Origin: Quercus robur
Taxonomy: Eukaryota; Streptophyta; Magnoliopsida; Fagales; Fagaceae
DNA: 64,000 bases
NCBI RefSeq assembly: GCF_932294415.1
Contig: NC_065539.1
Location: 52,099,501-52,163,500, forward strand
Reading direction: 5' to 3'
The notes beneath the pieces are model-generated. The model was not told the DNA's origin and searched no databases. It saw only the letters and a program-made list of their open reading frames with translations. Position numbers and translations under genes: made by a program. Positions 22,452 through 34,289 of this stretch are shown one piece after another (the first letter of the stretch is position 1; each line of letters starts with the position of its first letter).

Positions 22452-22621
22452 GGAGTTTGGCTTACCTCTACCTCTAATACTTTTTTAACTGAAATCTTCT
22501 TTTGTTTTAATTAGAAACTGTCACAACACCAACTAACTAAATAAATGCTATCACTTGCTATTGTTATTTAATATAAAAGAAGATGTTCACTAAAACAAAA
22601 TATCGGAGGTAAGCCAAACCC
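22452..22621. mobile_element. hAT-type MITE, 170 bp
   Basis: Inverted ends GGAGTTTGGCTTACCTC and GAGGTAAGCCAAACCC, flanked by a perfect 8-bp target duplication TTGTTAAT (22444-22451, 22622-22629). Block 3 has the unfilled site near 27722 ('cctattaatgag'). An 8-bp duplication is the hAT signature. Confidence 0.85.
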
Positions 22622-22711
22622 TTGTTAATGAGTGTCCTAAGAGCATGCATTAAAGATTAATAAATGCTCAATTATGAGCTGTATGCACACTGTTCAATAA
22701 ATAAGATACAC

Positions 22712-22890
22712 GTTTTTTTTTTTTTTTTTTTTTTTTACAAGATAGAATTCTACTCTAGCCTAATCTAAGTGAATATATGTATAAAGCTCCCTCCTAAAGA
22801 CTTGAACCCCGGCCCTTGCCCCCCACACTCCACAAGTACCCTACAAGCACTTATACTTGTGGAGTGACCACCGTACCAAGAGTGTGCAGT
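22712..22890 (-). mobile_element. SINE, minus strand
   Basis: Poly-T on the left (22713-22736) and tRNA-like boxes on the right, read on the minus strand: 'ggtggtcactccac' near the start and 'ggggttcaagtct' as B box. Flanked by AATAAGATACAC (22700-22711) and AATAAAATACAC (22891-22902). Block 3 carries a single empty copy of this site near 27800. Same family as 10413-10590. Confidence 0.9.
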
Positions 22891-23159
22891 AATAAAATAC
22901 ACATGCTAATGATTTATTAGTTTATACACACAAATTTATTACCGTTTGACTTTTTTATTTATTTATTTTAAATGTCTAAAAACATTATTCAATAAAAGCA
23001 TTATATGTATCTTAACCACTACTATTAGAGCATTTGATAACAAAATTCATATTTTAAAACATAGGAAGGGATAAATACACCTCTCCTATCCTCTCGTTCT
23101 GCACCTTACCCTCTAGTAGTCTAGTCTCCTCTTCCTCCAAATTTCCGTACACAATGTTA

Positions 23160-23266
23160 GTGAAATCAACCATGATGGCCTAGGAATTTGAAGGTAAATC
23201 ACCCTCTACTTTTCAGCCTTTCATTTCATAACTTTCAAATTCCTAGGCCATCATGGGCGATTTCAC
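23160..23266. repeat. Inverted duplication around the start codon of PR-10 copy 2
   Basis: Bases 23160-23192 are the reverse complement of 23234-23266 with 31 of 33 matching. The right arm is the normal end of the leader plus ATG and first codons; the left arm is an inverted copy placed 41 bp upstream. It takes the place where copy 1 has its TATA box, and none is seen here. A transcript would fold the start codon into a hairpin. Confidence 0.9.
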
Positions 23267-23705
23267 TAACGAGAAACTCGTCCCAAAGGTTGCATCGCAG
23301 GGTAGTCTTAAAGAAAATGGAAGCCATGGAACCAACAAGATGACCACCAATTTTGATGGTAATTAGCTTCTATTCTTATCTCCAACACATTATTTGTTTT
23401 GAAATTTAAAAGTAATATGATTTTTGTCTCTCAAAAATAGTAATTGTAACACCCAAGGTATTTAAAAGTAAAGCATTTTTATTTATTTTGAGCTATCATA
23501 GTATCATATATCTAATGTACATATTGTATAGAAGAGGTAATAATTTTTTTTCCCCTATATTTTTCAGGCATCCCAGTCAACTATACAAAGCAGACGATTG
23601 ATGGGGCTGACCACGAAACATACACATACAATTCCACTGCGGTTGTGGCCCGTGGGTGATGCTAACCACGACACAGTTGAGAATTCATCATATAATGCCA
23701 ACTGA
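23253..23705 (+). pseudogene. PR-10-like pseudogene (copy 2)
   Basis: Exon 1 is 23253-23358 and exon 2 starts at 23568 after a GT-AG intron in the same codon phase as copy 1. Exon 1 begins MGDFTNEKLVPKVASQ and has a degraded loop (ENGSHGT in place of EGNGGPGT). Exon 2 reads GIPVNYTKQTIDGADHE and then stops at 23657-23659. After the stop the C-terminal remnant survives in another frame (23658-23705, 'DTVENSSYNAN'), so most of exon 2 is deleted and the rest is frameshifted. With the promoter also rearranged, the gene is dead. Confidence 0.8.
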
Positions 23706-24324
23706 ATTAGCGGTTGAGAATTCATCTGTTTTATGCATTCCTCTACTGCATAAATGAGTTAGCGATTGTGATCCTCTGCTTTCTCAATTTGTTGTGAATA
23801 ACCTATGTTCTGCGCAATGTGTTGTGCATTTTGGAATATTTTATAAGAAATTATCTTATATATAGACCATTAATAATATTTATTATGTGTTACTATAGTT
23901 AGAAATTTATCTTTAATTATATTACACGTCATTAAAAAGAGAAGAAATGAAAATTATTAAAATTAAGAATATGAGATAGGTAAAAGAATTACTCAATTAC
24001 ACAACAATTTAAAGCCAGCAGCACAACATTCATAGGATCCCCTATGAAACCTTATGTGAAGCGTAACAGGAGGACCCATGTCTGATTTACAAACTTTCCC
24101 TTCACTTGTACACATTATTCCAGTTTAAAACACAAAATATCCACACTCCTATAGGTGTTATCATTTGAGTGAATAGGGATGACTTTAGGTGGGTAATTTT
24201 GTTAAAGATTGGTGTTTTGGATGATGAAGTCAGTTTTGTGGGTCTAGTCCCAACGGTGAAAAAATTTCCTTTATTTCATCTTGATCTAACCCCCCTGATT
24301 TTAACTCAATAAAAAGAATATTAA

Positions 24325-24982
24325 GGGGCTGTTTTGATAACCTATTTCCATAACTCAATTCTCTGTTTCCATAAATCATAACTCATAACTCAAAAATGGT
24401 GGGACCCATAGTAAAAATGTTGTTTGGCAAACAATAACTCTGTTTTCATAACTCAATTCTCTGATTTTTGAGTTAAGAGTTATGGAAACTGAAAACACAT
24501 TTTGGCTGTTTTCAGTTTCCATAACTCATAACTCAATGGCAATATTATAATTAAACACACATAGGGGACCCACAAACAGTACTCAGTCGCAACTTTTGAC
24601 CACCTTTTGACTTTTTTTTTTCTTTTCCTAGGTTGGCTATTCGGTTTTTTTTTTTTTTTTTCACTAGTTCGATCTGTTTTGGGTTTCTTTTCTTTTCTTT
24701 TCTTTTCTTTTTTTTCCCATTGGTTCGGCCTTCATGTTCTGGTGTTTTTTTTTTTTTTTTTTCACTAGGTTCAGTGAGTTTGGATATTGAAAAAAAAAAT
24801 GAAAAAGCTGCACCAATGACAGGTATGGGACCCACAAATAGTGTGAAAATTATTAAGTGATAGGAAGTGAGTGATGGTGCCAAACAAACATGGTCTTTTA
24901 GAGTGATAAGTGATGAGTAATGAGTTATGAGTTATGAGTGATGGAAATTGAGTGACCAAAAAAAATAAATCCAAATAGCCCC
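24325..24982. mobile_element. Foldback MITE with TAA target duplication
   Basis: Ends GGGGCTGTTTTGATAACC and the reverse-complement GGGGCTATTTGGATTTATT, flanked by TAA at 24322-24324 and 24983-24985. Inside, 'ataactcataactcaatg' on the left pairs with 'gagttatgagttatgagtg' on the right. Three-base TAA duplication and GGGGCT ends fit the PIF/Harbinger (Tourist) group. No transposase. The unfilled site is at 88-90 and at 14907-14909. Confidence 0.85.
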
Positions 24983-26700
24983 TAAGCTCTCAAGTTTCAT
25001 GATGAACTAATGTGATGCGGATTTAAACTTCGAAATCATCTATATCTATATAAAAATATCTAAAAGTTAAAGTGAAACATTTATTATTATTACGTTCATG
25101 TTGAGCCACATCAAAGTAGCATTTCAATCCATTTGATCTATTTGGACCACTTCAATCCATGTTGGTCCACTCAATCCACTTCGATCCACTTTGTTCCATT
25201 CAATCCATTTTGGTCCATTTGGTCTATTTAGTCCACTTTGGTGATACTTTGAGAGAAGAGGTATATGTAAAAAGATGAGCTTCTTCACTGACAATTATGT
25301 CACATTTTCAATGTAATGAGAGTAGTTTCTTAATAAAATTACATTTTTCTTTTGTTATTGAAGCTTTGATTTTTTTTTTCTAACATAAGTAATGAATTTA
25401 CTTAGATCTACTTATTCTTTAGGCATTTAATATGTATAGAGAATGAACTGTCAGCAAGGAGTACTAGGGAAAAAAAAAAAAATACTAACCGTTAGTTGAT
25501 AGAATATCCAAAACATGAAAAATGATCATTTTGCTCTTGGACATTAGTTTGCTAAAAACTGGGAAATGTCCACATGTGCCCTCTCATTACTGAACACTAA
25601 GGCTAAAACCAAAAAAAAAAAAAAAAAAAAAAAAACCAACTTATTCATGAAGAGAGATTAATCAATCACTAAAAATAGGTTATAGGATGGAAAGGAATTT
25701 AGAATCCTCTTCATTGTCAAAATGAAAGGTTTCAATGGAATATAAAATATACGTGGCAAAATAGGGCAAGGCCAACTGGAAAATGAGTTTCACATGATTG
25801 CCAGGTTGAAAATGATTTAATTAGGGATTAAGTCCAAATGAATGATGATTCTCAAAAAAAAAAAAAAAAAAGTCCAAATGAATGACAAGTGAAATTAATC
25901 AAGTGGAATTCACAAGCAATTAGAAGGTAAGTTATCTCAAACAAACAATTAGTGTCCAGTTAGTTCGAGTTGTTATTGAAAGTAATCAGACACAAAAACA
26001 CATGTTAAGCAACCATGAGTAGAAAGGTAATTGTTGCCTTAGAGCAATTGAGAGAGTTCACTGAGCTTTGTTAACAATGAGACAATTAGTAGTTACAACC
26101 ACGAAGTGACACAAGGTAGAGGGAACTGAGTATAATCGTCAAGGTCTCAAGAATATATAGGGGCTAATTGTACAAGAAAATGACATTACACACAACTAAG
26201 AACACATCAAAGCACTTCTGAGATCATTTGTATTTAGATTCTTAGGAGATCAAATAATTCTTTGCAAATCAAGTAGTTCTTAGGTTTGTAGAAGACTGTA
26301 TGCTTGTAAGTTCATTTCCATTGTACTTGTGATCATATTTAATCAAGTATTTATCAAGTTTGATACAATATTTGGTTATTTATTCAAGCTGGATATGAAT
26401 TCTTACTTACTTCAAATCAATTTAGTGTTAGAGTAATTAATTAGGCTTCTGTTATATGTCTAGCAATTTACTTTACTTTGGGATTACTTGCTCTAAATTG
26501 ATTGCCTGGATATGATCTTGGAATCAATTCAATTCACTTAGGCTTGATCACTTAGTTCGTTTTTGTTATTTATAAACAGGACCTTAAGCTTAAAAGTAGA
26601 TGGAAAGGAGAGGGGGGTAGCCTGATATTGTGCTTTTACCCTAAGATAAAATATTTGGATACCTACTACTACTACTATTATTGTCATCATCCCAAAAAAC

Positions 26701-26917
26701 ATAAGAGGTGGAACATGGGATTAATTATTTGTATTGATTTAATGACCAATACAAAATAATTAATTGTTTCGGATGGAACGAGTCCAAATTGATTACTTTA
26801 TTTTGTTGTGGCTATATTTACAGTCATTTTTATTGGTATAATTTATATAAATAAATTGTACCAAAAAAAACAGTCTCTACCAAAAGGAGCCTCCATATCT
26901 TTATCAAGGACAAAGAA

Positions 26918-26957
<40 letters not shown>

Positions 26958-27539
26958 GCGCACTACCAAATTATTTGAACTTTTTGACCTGAAAATCAAC
27001 CTCACATCATGCCACCACTTTTTTGTTTTCTCTACCACCGACAAAAGCTAGTACTGGACTGTTTGTTTTGAGCCAGATTCATCTCTATCCTTCGCCCATA
27101 GTCTTTTCTTATTATTTTCTTTTTCTTTTTTTCTTTTTTTTGGAGAAACTTTTTATTATTTTCTTGTTACTATTCATTACTTAGCGCCGAAGGAAAGAAG
27201 GGGGGTGGACCCGGATGGTGATGACTGATGAATGGGAGATTATGGACCACTCGTCAAAGGATATCTTGAGAACAAATTTCCCATTTCACCCTTAAATTCT
27301 TTTCTTCCTTACCCACCCCATCACCATAAATCACTTAAATGCCATCGCATGCTTTTAATATTAAAAAGACTTCTACAAAAATAATTAACAATCTTATTGA
27401 AAAAAACATAAAATTCATTTGAGATATTATTCCCATCGTAAAATTGCTTAAAAAAAATGTTTTGAATGTTACCGTAACTATTTCAAAAAAAATATTAATA
27501 GATGTTTTGAGAGCATTAGTTTAAGAAACATTTTTAAAA
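26701..27539. other. Spacer between PR-10 blocks 2 and 3
   Basis: AT-rich with an (AT)n microsatellite at about 26922-26950 and a pyrimidine-rich patch near 27110. No gene or paired repeat is recognised. Confidence 0.45.
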
Positions 27540-28452
27540 ATTCTTTATGAATTTTTTTTTTTTAAAAAAAGAAGTAATTGATTTTTTGACAACCTTTTAT
27601 ATTTTTCATGAAAATAGTATTAAAACTTTCTTAACATTGTTTATTAACAAATGTTCTTAGAGCACTTCTTTACCGAACCCTTTTAATATTAAAAAAAGAA
27701 GAATATGTTTTTAAAGAATCCTATTAATGAGTATCCTATAACCACAAGTTAAAATTAATGAATGCTCAATTATGAGTTATAATGCACACTTTTCAAAAAA
27801 TAAAATATACATGTTAATAATTTATTAATTTATATACACAAATTCATTATTTTTAAACCACGACCCTTAGAGTCTGTTTAGTTGGAAGATAGAAAATTGA
27901 GAGGAAATAGAAAAGTACGAGGAAGATATAAGAAATTTAGTTTTCTCCCATTTATATTTAATTGGGAGGATGAAAAAGTTGAAAGATAAAAAACTTATTT
28001 GTTTAGTTGAGAAGAAAAATGAGATTATGAAAAATTAAAATTAGTATAAAATTACAATTATGTCCCCATTACATAAAACAATAAAGTAACACATTTTTTT
28101 AAGCAAAAAAAAATTGTGTATGTACAAACAAAAAAAAGTAAAAAATTGTGAATGTACAAGTGGTCGGAAAAAAAAAAGGCATGGATGAAACCCATGTGCA
28201 CAATACACATGAACATTTTCGTCAACTCAGCTCTAATTTTTTCTCTCCCTAATTTTCTCTCCTTTTTTAAGAAGTAAACCTTTTAGCAAGTTCGGAGAAA
28301 AAAACACCGGACCCACCATTTCTATTCCCTCTCACCCTCTTAACCAAATACCTACCTCTTACCAACTCAAAAGACTATCCAATTTCAATCAAGCCTTCCC
28401 CTCCTCCTTTTCAGTCTTTCATTTTTCATAACTTTCAAATTCCTAGGCCATC

Positions 28453-28935
28453 ATGGTTACTTTCATCGAAGGAAATGGACGCCCTGGAACCATCAAGAAG
28501 ACCACCAAAGCCGTGAACCCTGGTGGAGGATCCATCAGGACAAGCAGCCACGTCAACAGAATCAGCAGCACCAACATCACCAACACCACCATCATCAACA
28601 GCAGCACCAAGAGCATCAACAGAAACAGCAGCAGCAACAGAAGCACCAACAGAAACAGCAGCACCAACATAATCAACAGCAGCAGCGTCAAAATCAGCAG
28701 CACCAACATCGTCAACAGCAGTAGCACCAGAATCAGCAGCACCAACAGAATCAACAACAACGGCAGCCACCACCACCACCACCACTCAAATACTACGGGC
28801 AACCGCGGGATCAAGGCCATAGGACACTGCAAGACTGTCGAGAAACACTCTCATCATCAAAGTAACAAAGTTGTTGTGAGTCTTGTGACTCATGTTGATC
28901 AGAAGAAGAAGACTCAGCATTACAAGAAGAAGTAA
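28453..28935 (+). CDS. PR-10-derived low-complexity ORF, intronless (copy 3)
   Basis: An uninterrupted 160-codon frame behind the conserved PR-10 leader. It begins MVTFIEGNGRPGTIKKTT, which is the family's glycine-rich loop, and passes directly into NPGGGSIRTSSH, which corresponds to the TPDGG segment of exon 2. The exon 1 end, intron and first third of exon 2 are therefore gone. Residues about 36-112 are an Asn/Ser/Thr/Ile-rich expansion coded by AAC/AGC/ACC/ATC triplets, ending in six His. The tail GHCKTVEKHSHH matches copy 1's C-terminus, then runs past the lost stop into a basic end (KKKTQHYKKK). No signal peptide or known domain. Two minus-strand frames are open across the same repeats, so openness alone proves little. 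It may be a new gene made from a broken PR-10 or simply a lucky frame. Confidence 0.5.
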   Translation: MVTFIEGNGRPGTIKKTTKAVNPGGGSIRTSSHVNRISSTNITNTTIINSSTKSINRNSSSNRSTNRNSSTNIINSSSVKISSTNIVNSSSTRISSTNRINNNGSHHHHHHSNTTGNRGIKAIGHCKTVEKHSHHQSNKVVVSLVTHVDQKKKTQHYKKK

Positions 28936-29668
28936 ACAGAGCAGATCAAGAAGCTACAAAAGAAGTAGGAATAACAAGCAACATGTTGTGTAGTGTTAGT
29001 GAGTAAATTTATGAAATTAGCTATGTGCCAAGTGTTGTGTGTGTGTAAATTTATGCTTTTCCCTAATTTAAGGACTCAAATCGTTGGGTTTCATTCTGTT
29101 TTATGCATTCCTCTACTCTGCGCAATGTGTTAGTGCATTTAGGAACATTTTATAAGAAATTATTTTATTATGTGTTATTAGTTATTATTAAAGTTAGGAA
29201 TTCATCTTTAATTATATTACATGTTATTAAAAAAAGAAGAAACGAAAATAATTAAAATTAAGAATATGAAATAGGTAGAAGTAGTACACAAAACAATTTA
29301 AAGCCAGCAGCACAACATTCATAGGATCTCCTATGAAACTTTAATAACTTGAAACGTTATGTGAAGTGTAACAGGAGGACTCATGTCTGATTTACAACTT
29401 AAAACACAAAAAATTTCCACACTCCAATAGATGTTATCAATTAAGTGAATGGGGGTGACTTTAGGTGGGCAATCTTGTCAAGACTGGTGTTTTGGATGGT
29501 GAAGTCAATTTTCTGGGTTTGGGGAAGGTTTCCGGCTTCTGACAAAGTTCTATGTTAGAATTTTCTACAAAGTGAAGCTAAAGTGATCATTTTTTGACTG
29601 GAGAAAAATTTTCTTTTATGCCATCTCGATCTAAACCCCTTGATTTTAACTCAATGAAAGGTACGTTA

Positions 29669-29941
29669 AGGCCCGTTTGGATTGAACTTATTTTTACTGA
29701 AATTAAAGACTGAAAATACTGTAGCAAAATAATTTTTAAGTGTGTAAATTGTATCATGACTCATTTTTAATATTTTTTTCCTAAATAAAGTGACTGTGGG
29801 TCCTATAAACAGTGCATGAACAGTACTGCTACAGTGATAATTGTCTCTTAGCCTGAAGCAAAACGCGTGAAGTGAAAAAAAAAAAAAAAAAAAAAAAAGA
29901 ACGAACGCAGACGCAGCTTTCAGTCCAATCCAAACGGCACC
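29669..29941. mobile_element. MITE of the 'CCGTTTGGAT' family, copy 2
   Basis: Ends GGCCCGTTTGGATTGAAC and the reverse-complement GGTGCCGTTTGGATTGGAC, flanked by TAA at 29666-29668 and 29942-29944. The inside shares 'gctacagtgataatt', 'acgcgtgaagtga' and the A-run with the other family members. It sits at the same TAA as the unrelated element at 24325-24982. Confidence 0.85.
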
Positions 29942-31950
29942 TAAGCTCTCAAGTTTCATGATGAGCTAATGTGATGTGGATTTTAACCTCAAAATCATCC
30001 ATATGTATATAAAAATAAAAGTTATAAAGTGAAATATTTATTATTGTTACGTTCTTATTAAGCCATATTAGAGTAGCATTTTGGTCCATTTGATCTATTT
30101 CGGTCAATTCGGACCGGTCTGATTCTTTTTGGTTCATTCAATCAACTTCAATCCACTTTGGTCCATCCAGTCCATTTTAGTCCAATTCGGTCCAATTCGA
30201 TCCACTTCAAGAGAAGAGGTTTGTGTAAAAAGATGCACTACTTCATTAACTCGTATGTCACCTTCTTAGCGTAATGTTGATAGGTTTTTGAAATAATTAC
30301 ATTTTTCTTATGTTATTATAGTCTTGATTTTTTTCTAATATAAGTAATTGATTTAATTATATTTACTTATTCTTTAAGCCATTTAAGATGTATAGAGAAT
30401 GAATCATTTGTAGGGAATACTAGGAAAAAAAAATTCCAATTGCACATTACATTATTAACAAGATATTTCACCTGATATAATAATTAAATGTAAAATACAT
30501 TATGTTTCCTAGGAAAAAAAAAAAAAAACCTTACAAAATTTAAAACACTTTCAAATAACAAATATAGATAACTTAATTTAGAAAATCTAATATATTGTAT
30601 TGACTATCCTTTGTTAGAAAATAATCACATCATTTTAAGAAGAATTTGAGACTAACATTTACAAGTTTCATCTACTATTTTTATTTTTCACTTAACAAAA
30701 AAAGAAAAAATCAAATCATCAAATTTTTTCGTGCATCATGTAGGTCTGTATCTAGTTGACAGAATTTCCAAAGCATGTAAAATGATCATTTTGCTCTTGG
30801 ACATTAATTTGCTAAAAACTGGGAGGTGTCCACATGTGCCCCCTCATTAGTGAACACTATGGGTGTGAAAAAAAAAATAAATAAAATAAAAACATATTTC
30901 GTGAAGAGAGATTAATTAATCTCTCAAAATTGGTTATAGGATGGAAAGGAATTTAGAATCCTATTCATTGTCAAAATGAGTGGTTTCAATGGAATATAAA
31001 ATATGTGTTTGGCGAAATAATTAAATTATTAAAAGGACATGTGGCAGAATTGTGCAACGCCAAGTGGAAAATGAGTTTCACATGATTGCCAGGTTGAAAA
31101 TAATTTAATTAGGGATTAAGGTCAAATGAATGACAAATGACATTAATCAAATGGAATTCACAAGCAATTACAAGGTAAGTTATCTCGAACAATTACTTGG
31201 AGTTGTTAAGCAATGAGACACAAAAATACATGCTAAGCAACCATGAGTAGAAAGGTAATTGTTGCCCCAGAGCAATTGAGAGAATTTGCCGAGCTTTGTT
31301 AACAATGAGACAATTGGTAGTGTATAGACAACCAAGAAGTGACACGTGATAAAGGGAATTGGGCATAACCGTCAAGTTCTTAAGCATAAATAGGGGCTGA
31401 TTCTACAAGAAAATGACACCACTCACAGATAAGAACACACCAAAAAACTGTTGAGATCATTTGTATTTAGATTCTTAGGAGATCAAGTAATTTTTTGGCA
31501 AATCAAGTAGTCCTTTAGGTTTGTAGAAAACTGTATACTTTTAAGTTCATTTCCTTTGTACTCATGATCATATTTAATCGAGTTTGATGTGGATTCCTGC
31601 TTTACTTCAAATCTATTTAGTATTAGAGTAATCAATTAGGCTTGAATCTATTATATTTCCAGCAATTTACTTTACTTTGAGATGACTTGCTCTAAATTAG
31701 TTTGCTTCGATATGATTTACTTCAAGATGATTCACTTCGAATCAATTCAATTCACTTAGGCTTGATCACTTTCTTTGTTTTTGTTCTTTATAAACAGGAC
31801 TAAGCTTAAAAGTAGATGGAAGGTGATTTAGGAGGGGGGTGGTCTATGGAGCAGAAAATGGTTGACATTGTGCTTTTACCCTAAGATAAAATATTTGGAT
31901 TCCTACTACTACTACTGCTACTATTATTGTCATCATCCCAAAAACACAAA

Positions 31951-32620
31951 TTTAAAAGCTGTAACATATAGACCTTAACATCCTTTTTAAAAATAAAAAT
32001 AAAAATTGACCAAGAAATTACCAAAATCTTATTTAAATTTTGTTATTAATCATTAATTTAATGTCTTACATATTTAAAGCATCAATGTAATTGTTAAACA
32101 TTCCCCATTTAAACGGCATTGAAAATTTTCAAACTGAATGATTTTATGCAGAGTAAATGAGAGTTCAGATTGCCACCCCTTTCTCTAACCCAAATTTTCA
32201 CCCATCTAATTCTCCATGCTCCATAGTCGTAATTCATCACCTTCTTAATGCTTTATAGATTGAGTTTTAACCTTGACTAAAAGGCAGATATTAGGTAATT
32301 TTGTCACTAGCCTAGTCATGGTGAGGGATATTCAGGAATCAGAATAAGTTCATGATAATTAATTCAAAGCCAAACCACACAAGAACTAAAATAACACACA
32401 GCACTTAACACTACATAATTTAGATAGTTTGTCCATTAAGCTTACTATGGTTGAAAATGGTAATAAAATTCCCACTCACCCTCAGCTGCTTATTTCATGG
32501 TCTCGTCTCATTTTCATTCATACTACATAAACTAGTGTACAAAGCTGCCTCACATTAAGCCCAACCTAGAATACAAATCATATGGAATAAATTCAAATTC
32601 GTTATAATGAGAAAGATCAT
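31951..32620. other. AT-rich spacer
   Basis: No gene, repeat pair or motif that I can support. Confidence 0.4.
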
Positions 32621-32820
32621 CATTTACCATCATGTGGTGGTAGAAGGTGACTCAAAACTATGCTTTGATGCCATTAATAGTGTGGAGGACTGCCATTGGA
32701 GCATCTCAAGCATTATCTCTAATGTACAGAGAGGTTAGGAAAAAAAATTTCGTCTTGCTTATTGTTTACATGGGTAAGGAGAGACACCATGGCCTTGCAA
32801 AATGTGGTTTTAACGATCTC
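32621..32820 (+). pseudogene. Retroelement RNase H-like fragment
   Basis: The frame starting near 32625 reads HHVVVEGDSKLCFDAINS and then 'DCHWSISSIISNVQR', the middle of an RVT_3-type RNase H domain with its acidic residue in EGDSK. After a frame change it continues 'RHHGLAKCGF', like the closing AH-x-LAK-x-AF. It is frameshifted and truncated at both ends. Probably a relic of a LINE, like 12711-13128. Confidence 0.65.
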
Positions 32821-33876
32821 TGTTTTTTACTAATTTGTAATAATTCTTCGCTGACAAGAAAGATTCTGGGGTCATTTTGATTTTGTTCCTTAACATTTAA
32901 AAATTTTAATCTATTCCCCCAAGTTAGGGTTTGTTTTGATTGATAAGTCAAGTGACACTTGTGCTTGCCACATGTATTAGTTAATCCAATTAAATAATGT
33001 CATGTCTATTAGTTATGGCATATCATTACTTATATGATCTAAAAAATCTTTTAAAAATTAAAACAATTCTCTAAATAATTTTTTTTAATTAACAAAATTA
33101 AAAATATAAAATAAGATAAAATGATCCATAACATTTTGTTGAGCATTTTTCTTGGCACCCAAATGGATACCAATCTCAATTGATTACCCAGATTTGTACA
33201 AAAAATTTCTCCCAATTGATAACCCATATCCACAAAAATCCTCAATCCATCACCAATCAAAAACTTCGATTAAATCAATTTACACCATACTAGCAGTGCA
33301 ATACCAAGAATCCCCTTATACAAACCTAGAAAATCCCTTCTAAAGCCCAATTTATAGAATACTAATCGAGCCTTTCCATCAATTCCCTTTGAAGTTGAAG
33401 GATGAGAGAGCAATCATTTTTTTTTTTTTCTCTCTCTCTCTTTCTGAACGACCAAATTAATTATAGAGATGGATGGAACTATCATTTTTAAAACAAAATC
33501 AAACTTGATCAACCAAGATTTAAAAATAAAAATAAAAATTTAATTCTTAAACTTAGGGGATGAAAATGAAAATAATTATAAACTATACAGGTCAAAAGTG
33601 CAATTTTGTTTGTTTGTTTGTTATTTATTTATTTTATTTATTATATTCTTTCTAGTTAGAATCTACACCCACAGACCAGAGAAAAATCATAGCTCCACAA
33701 CGGCTAACATCAATCATCAATCATCAAAATAAAAGCAGAGACCTCATGCAGGAAAGTATGAGGTCCTGCTATATGGCACTTTAATTTTACATTTAGCCTT
33801 TTTTTTTTTACCTCTTTTTATTATGTTTTTTTTCCCCAGTTATCCAAAAGTTCACATTAATTAATTTTTACTATTA
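32821..33876. other. AT-rich spacer
   Basis: A TC-rich patch lies near 33420-33445 and a (TTTG)n/(TTTA)n stretch near 33607-33640. No gene is seen. Confidence 0.4.
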
Positions 33877-34137
33877 CTCCATCCGTCCCACTTTTTTTGT
33901 CCTGTTTGAAAAGTTAAACTTTTTAAGAGAACATTATTTATTGTTTTGTCTACCTTTTAAAAATATATAAGTTTTCAAAACTACCCTTAAAAAAATTTAT
34001 CAAAAAATTGAATTAGTAAATTAATAGGGGTATAATAGGAACATTAGTAAATTAATGACTATTATTTTTAGAAACAAGACAATATTTTGGGACATCTCAA
34101 AATGGAATAAAGGACAAAAAAAGTGGGACAGAGTGAG
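33877..34137. mobile_element. Stowaway MITE, 261 bp
   Basis: The left end CTCCATCCGTCCCACTTTTT pairs with the right end AAAAAGTGGGACAGAGTGAG, flanked by the dinucleotide TA (33875-33876, 34138-34139). The CTCCNTCCGTCCCA terminus and TA target are the textbook Stowaway (Tc1/mariner) signature. No coding capacity. Confidence 0.95.
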
Positions 34138-34289
34138 TATCTTATTAATCTCTCATTAATTGCCTGAACTTACACAATTACACCACATATTTCTCTCTCC
34201 TTCATGTCTTATAGCATACCCACCGTTTTAGTATTAAAACAAAAGCAAAAATAAATAAATAAATAAATAAGGACTAATAGAAGAACAGA

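Larger units (their letters stand above)
22290..26700. repeat. Segmental duplication, PR-10 block 2
   Basis: This block pairs with 27540-31950 in the same order: an upstream AT-rich part, PR-10 leader and gene, 3' flank, GGTCC tract, a 'gctcttggacattag' stretch and a long tail ending at 'tattattgtcatcatccca'. The two blocks are each about 4.4 kb and separated by about 0.84 kb. Differences are mainly private insertions: here a hAT MITE (22452-22621), a SINE (22712-22890) and a foldback MITE (24325-24982). The tail (25.5-26.6 kb) looks like an old LTR-type element present before duplication, since both blocks have it. Confidence 0.75.
27540..31950. repeat. Segmental duplication, PR-10 block 3
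   Basis: Partner of 22290-26700, in the same order. Private differences here are the MITE at 29669-29941, about 330 extra bases at 30431-30765, the dispersed repeat at 27868-28080, and the rebuilt PR-10 coding region at 28453-28935. The frame at 31193-31387 (minus) has no support. Confidence 0.75.

Noticed and set aside
22891-22902. The SINE B box as a real tRNA gene
   Set aside because: Only the promoter boxes resemble a tRNA; there is no cloverleaf, and poly-T plus target duplications mark a SINE.
24551-24974. Lys-rich and Phe-rich frames near 24.6-24.9 kb
   Set aside because: They arise from poly-T and TTTTC runs inside the foldback MITE at 24325-24982.
28435-28832. Minus-strand Ala/Val/Asp and Leu/Val frames over PR-10 copy 3
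   Set aside because: Open only because the triplet repeat lacks stops on either strand; there is no start context or homology.
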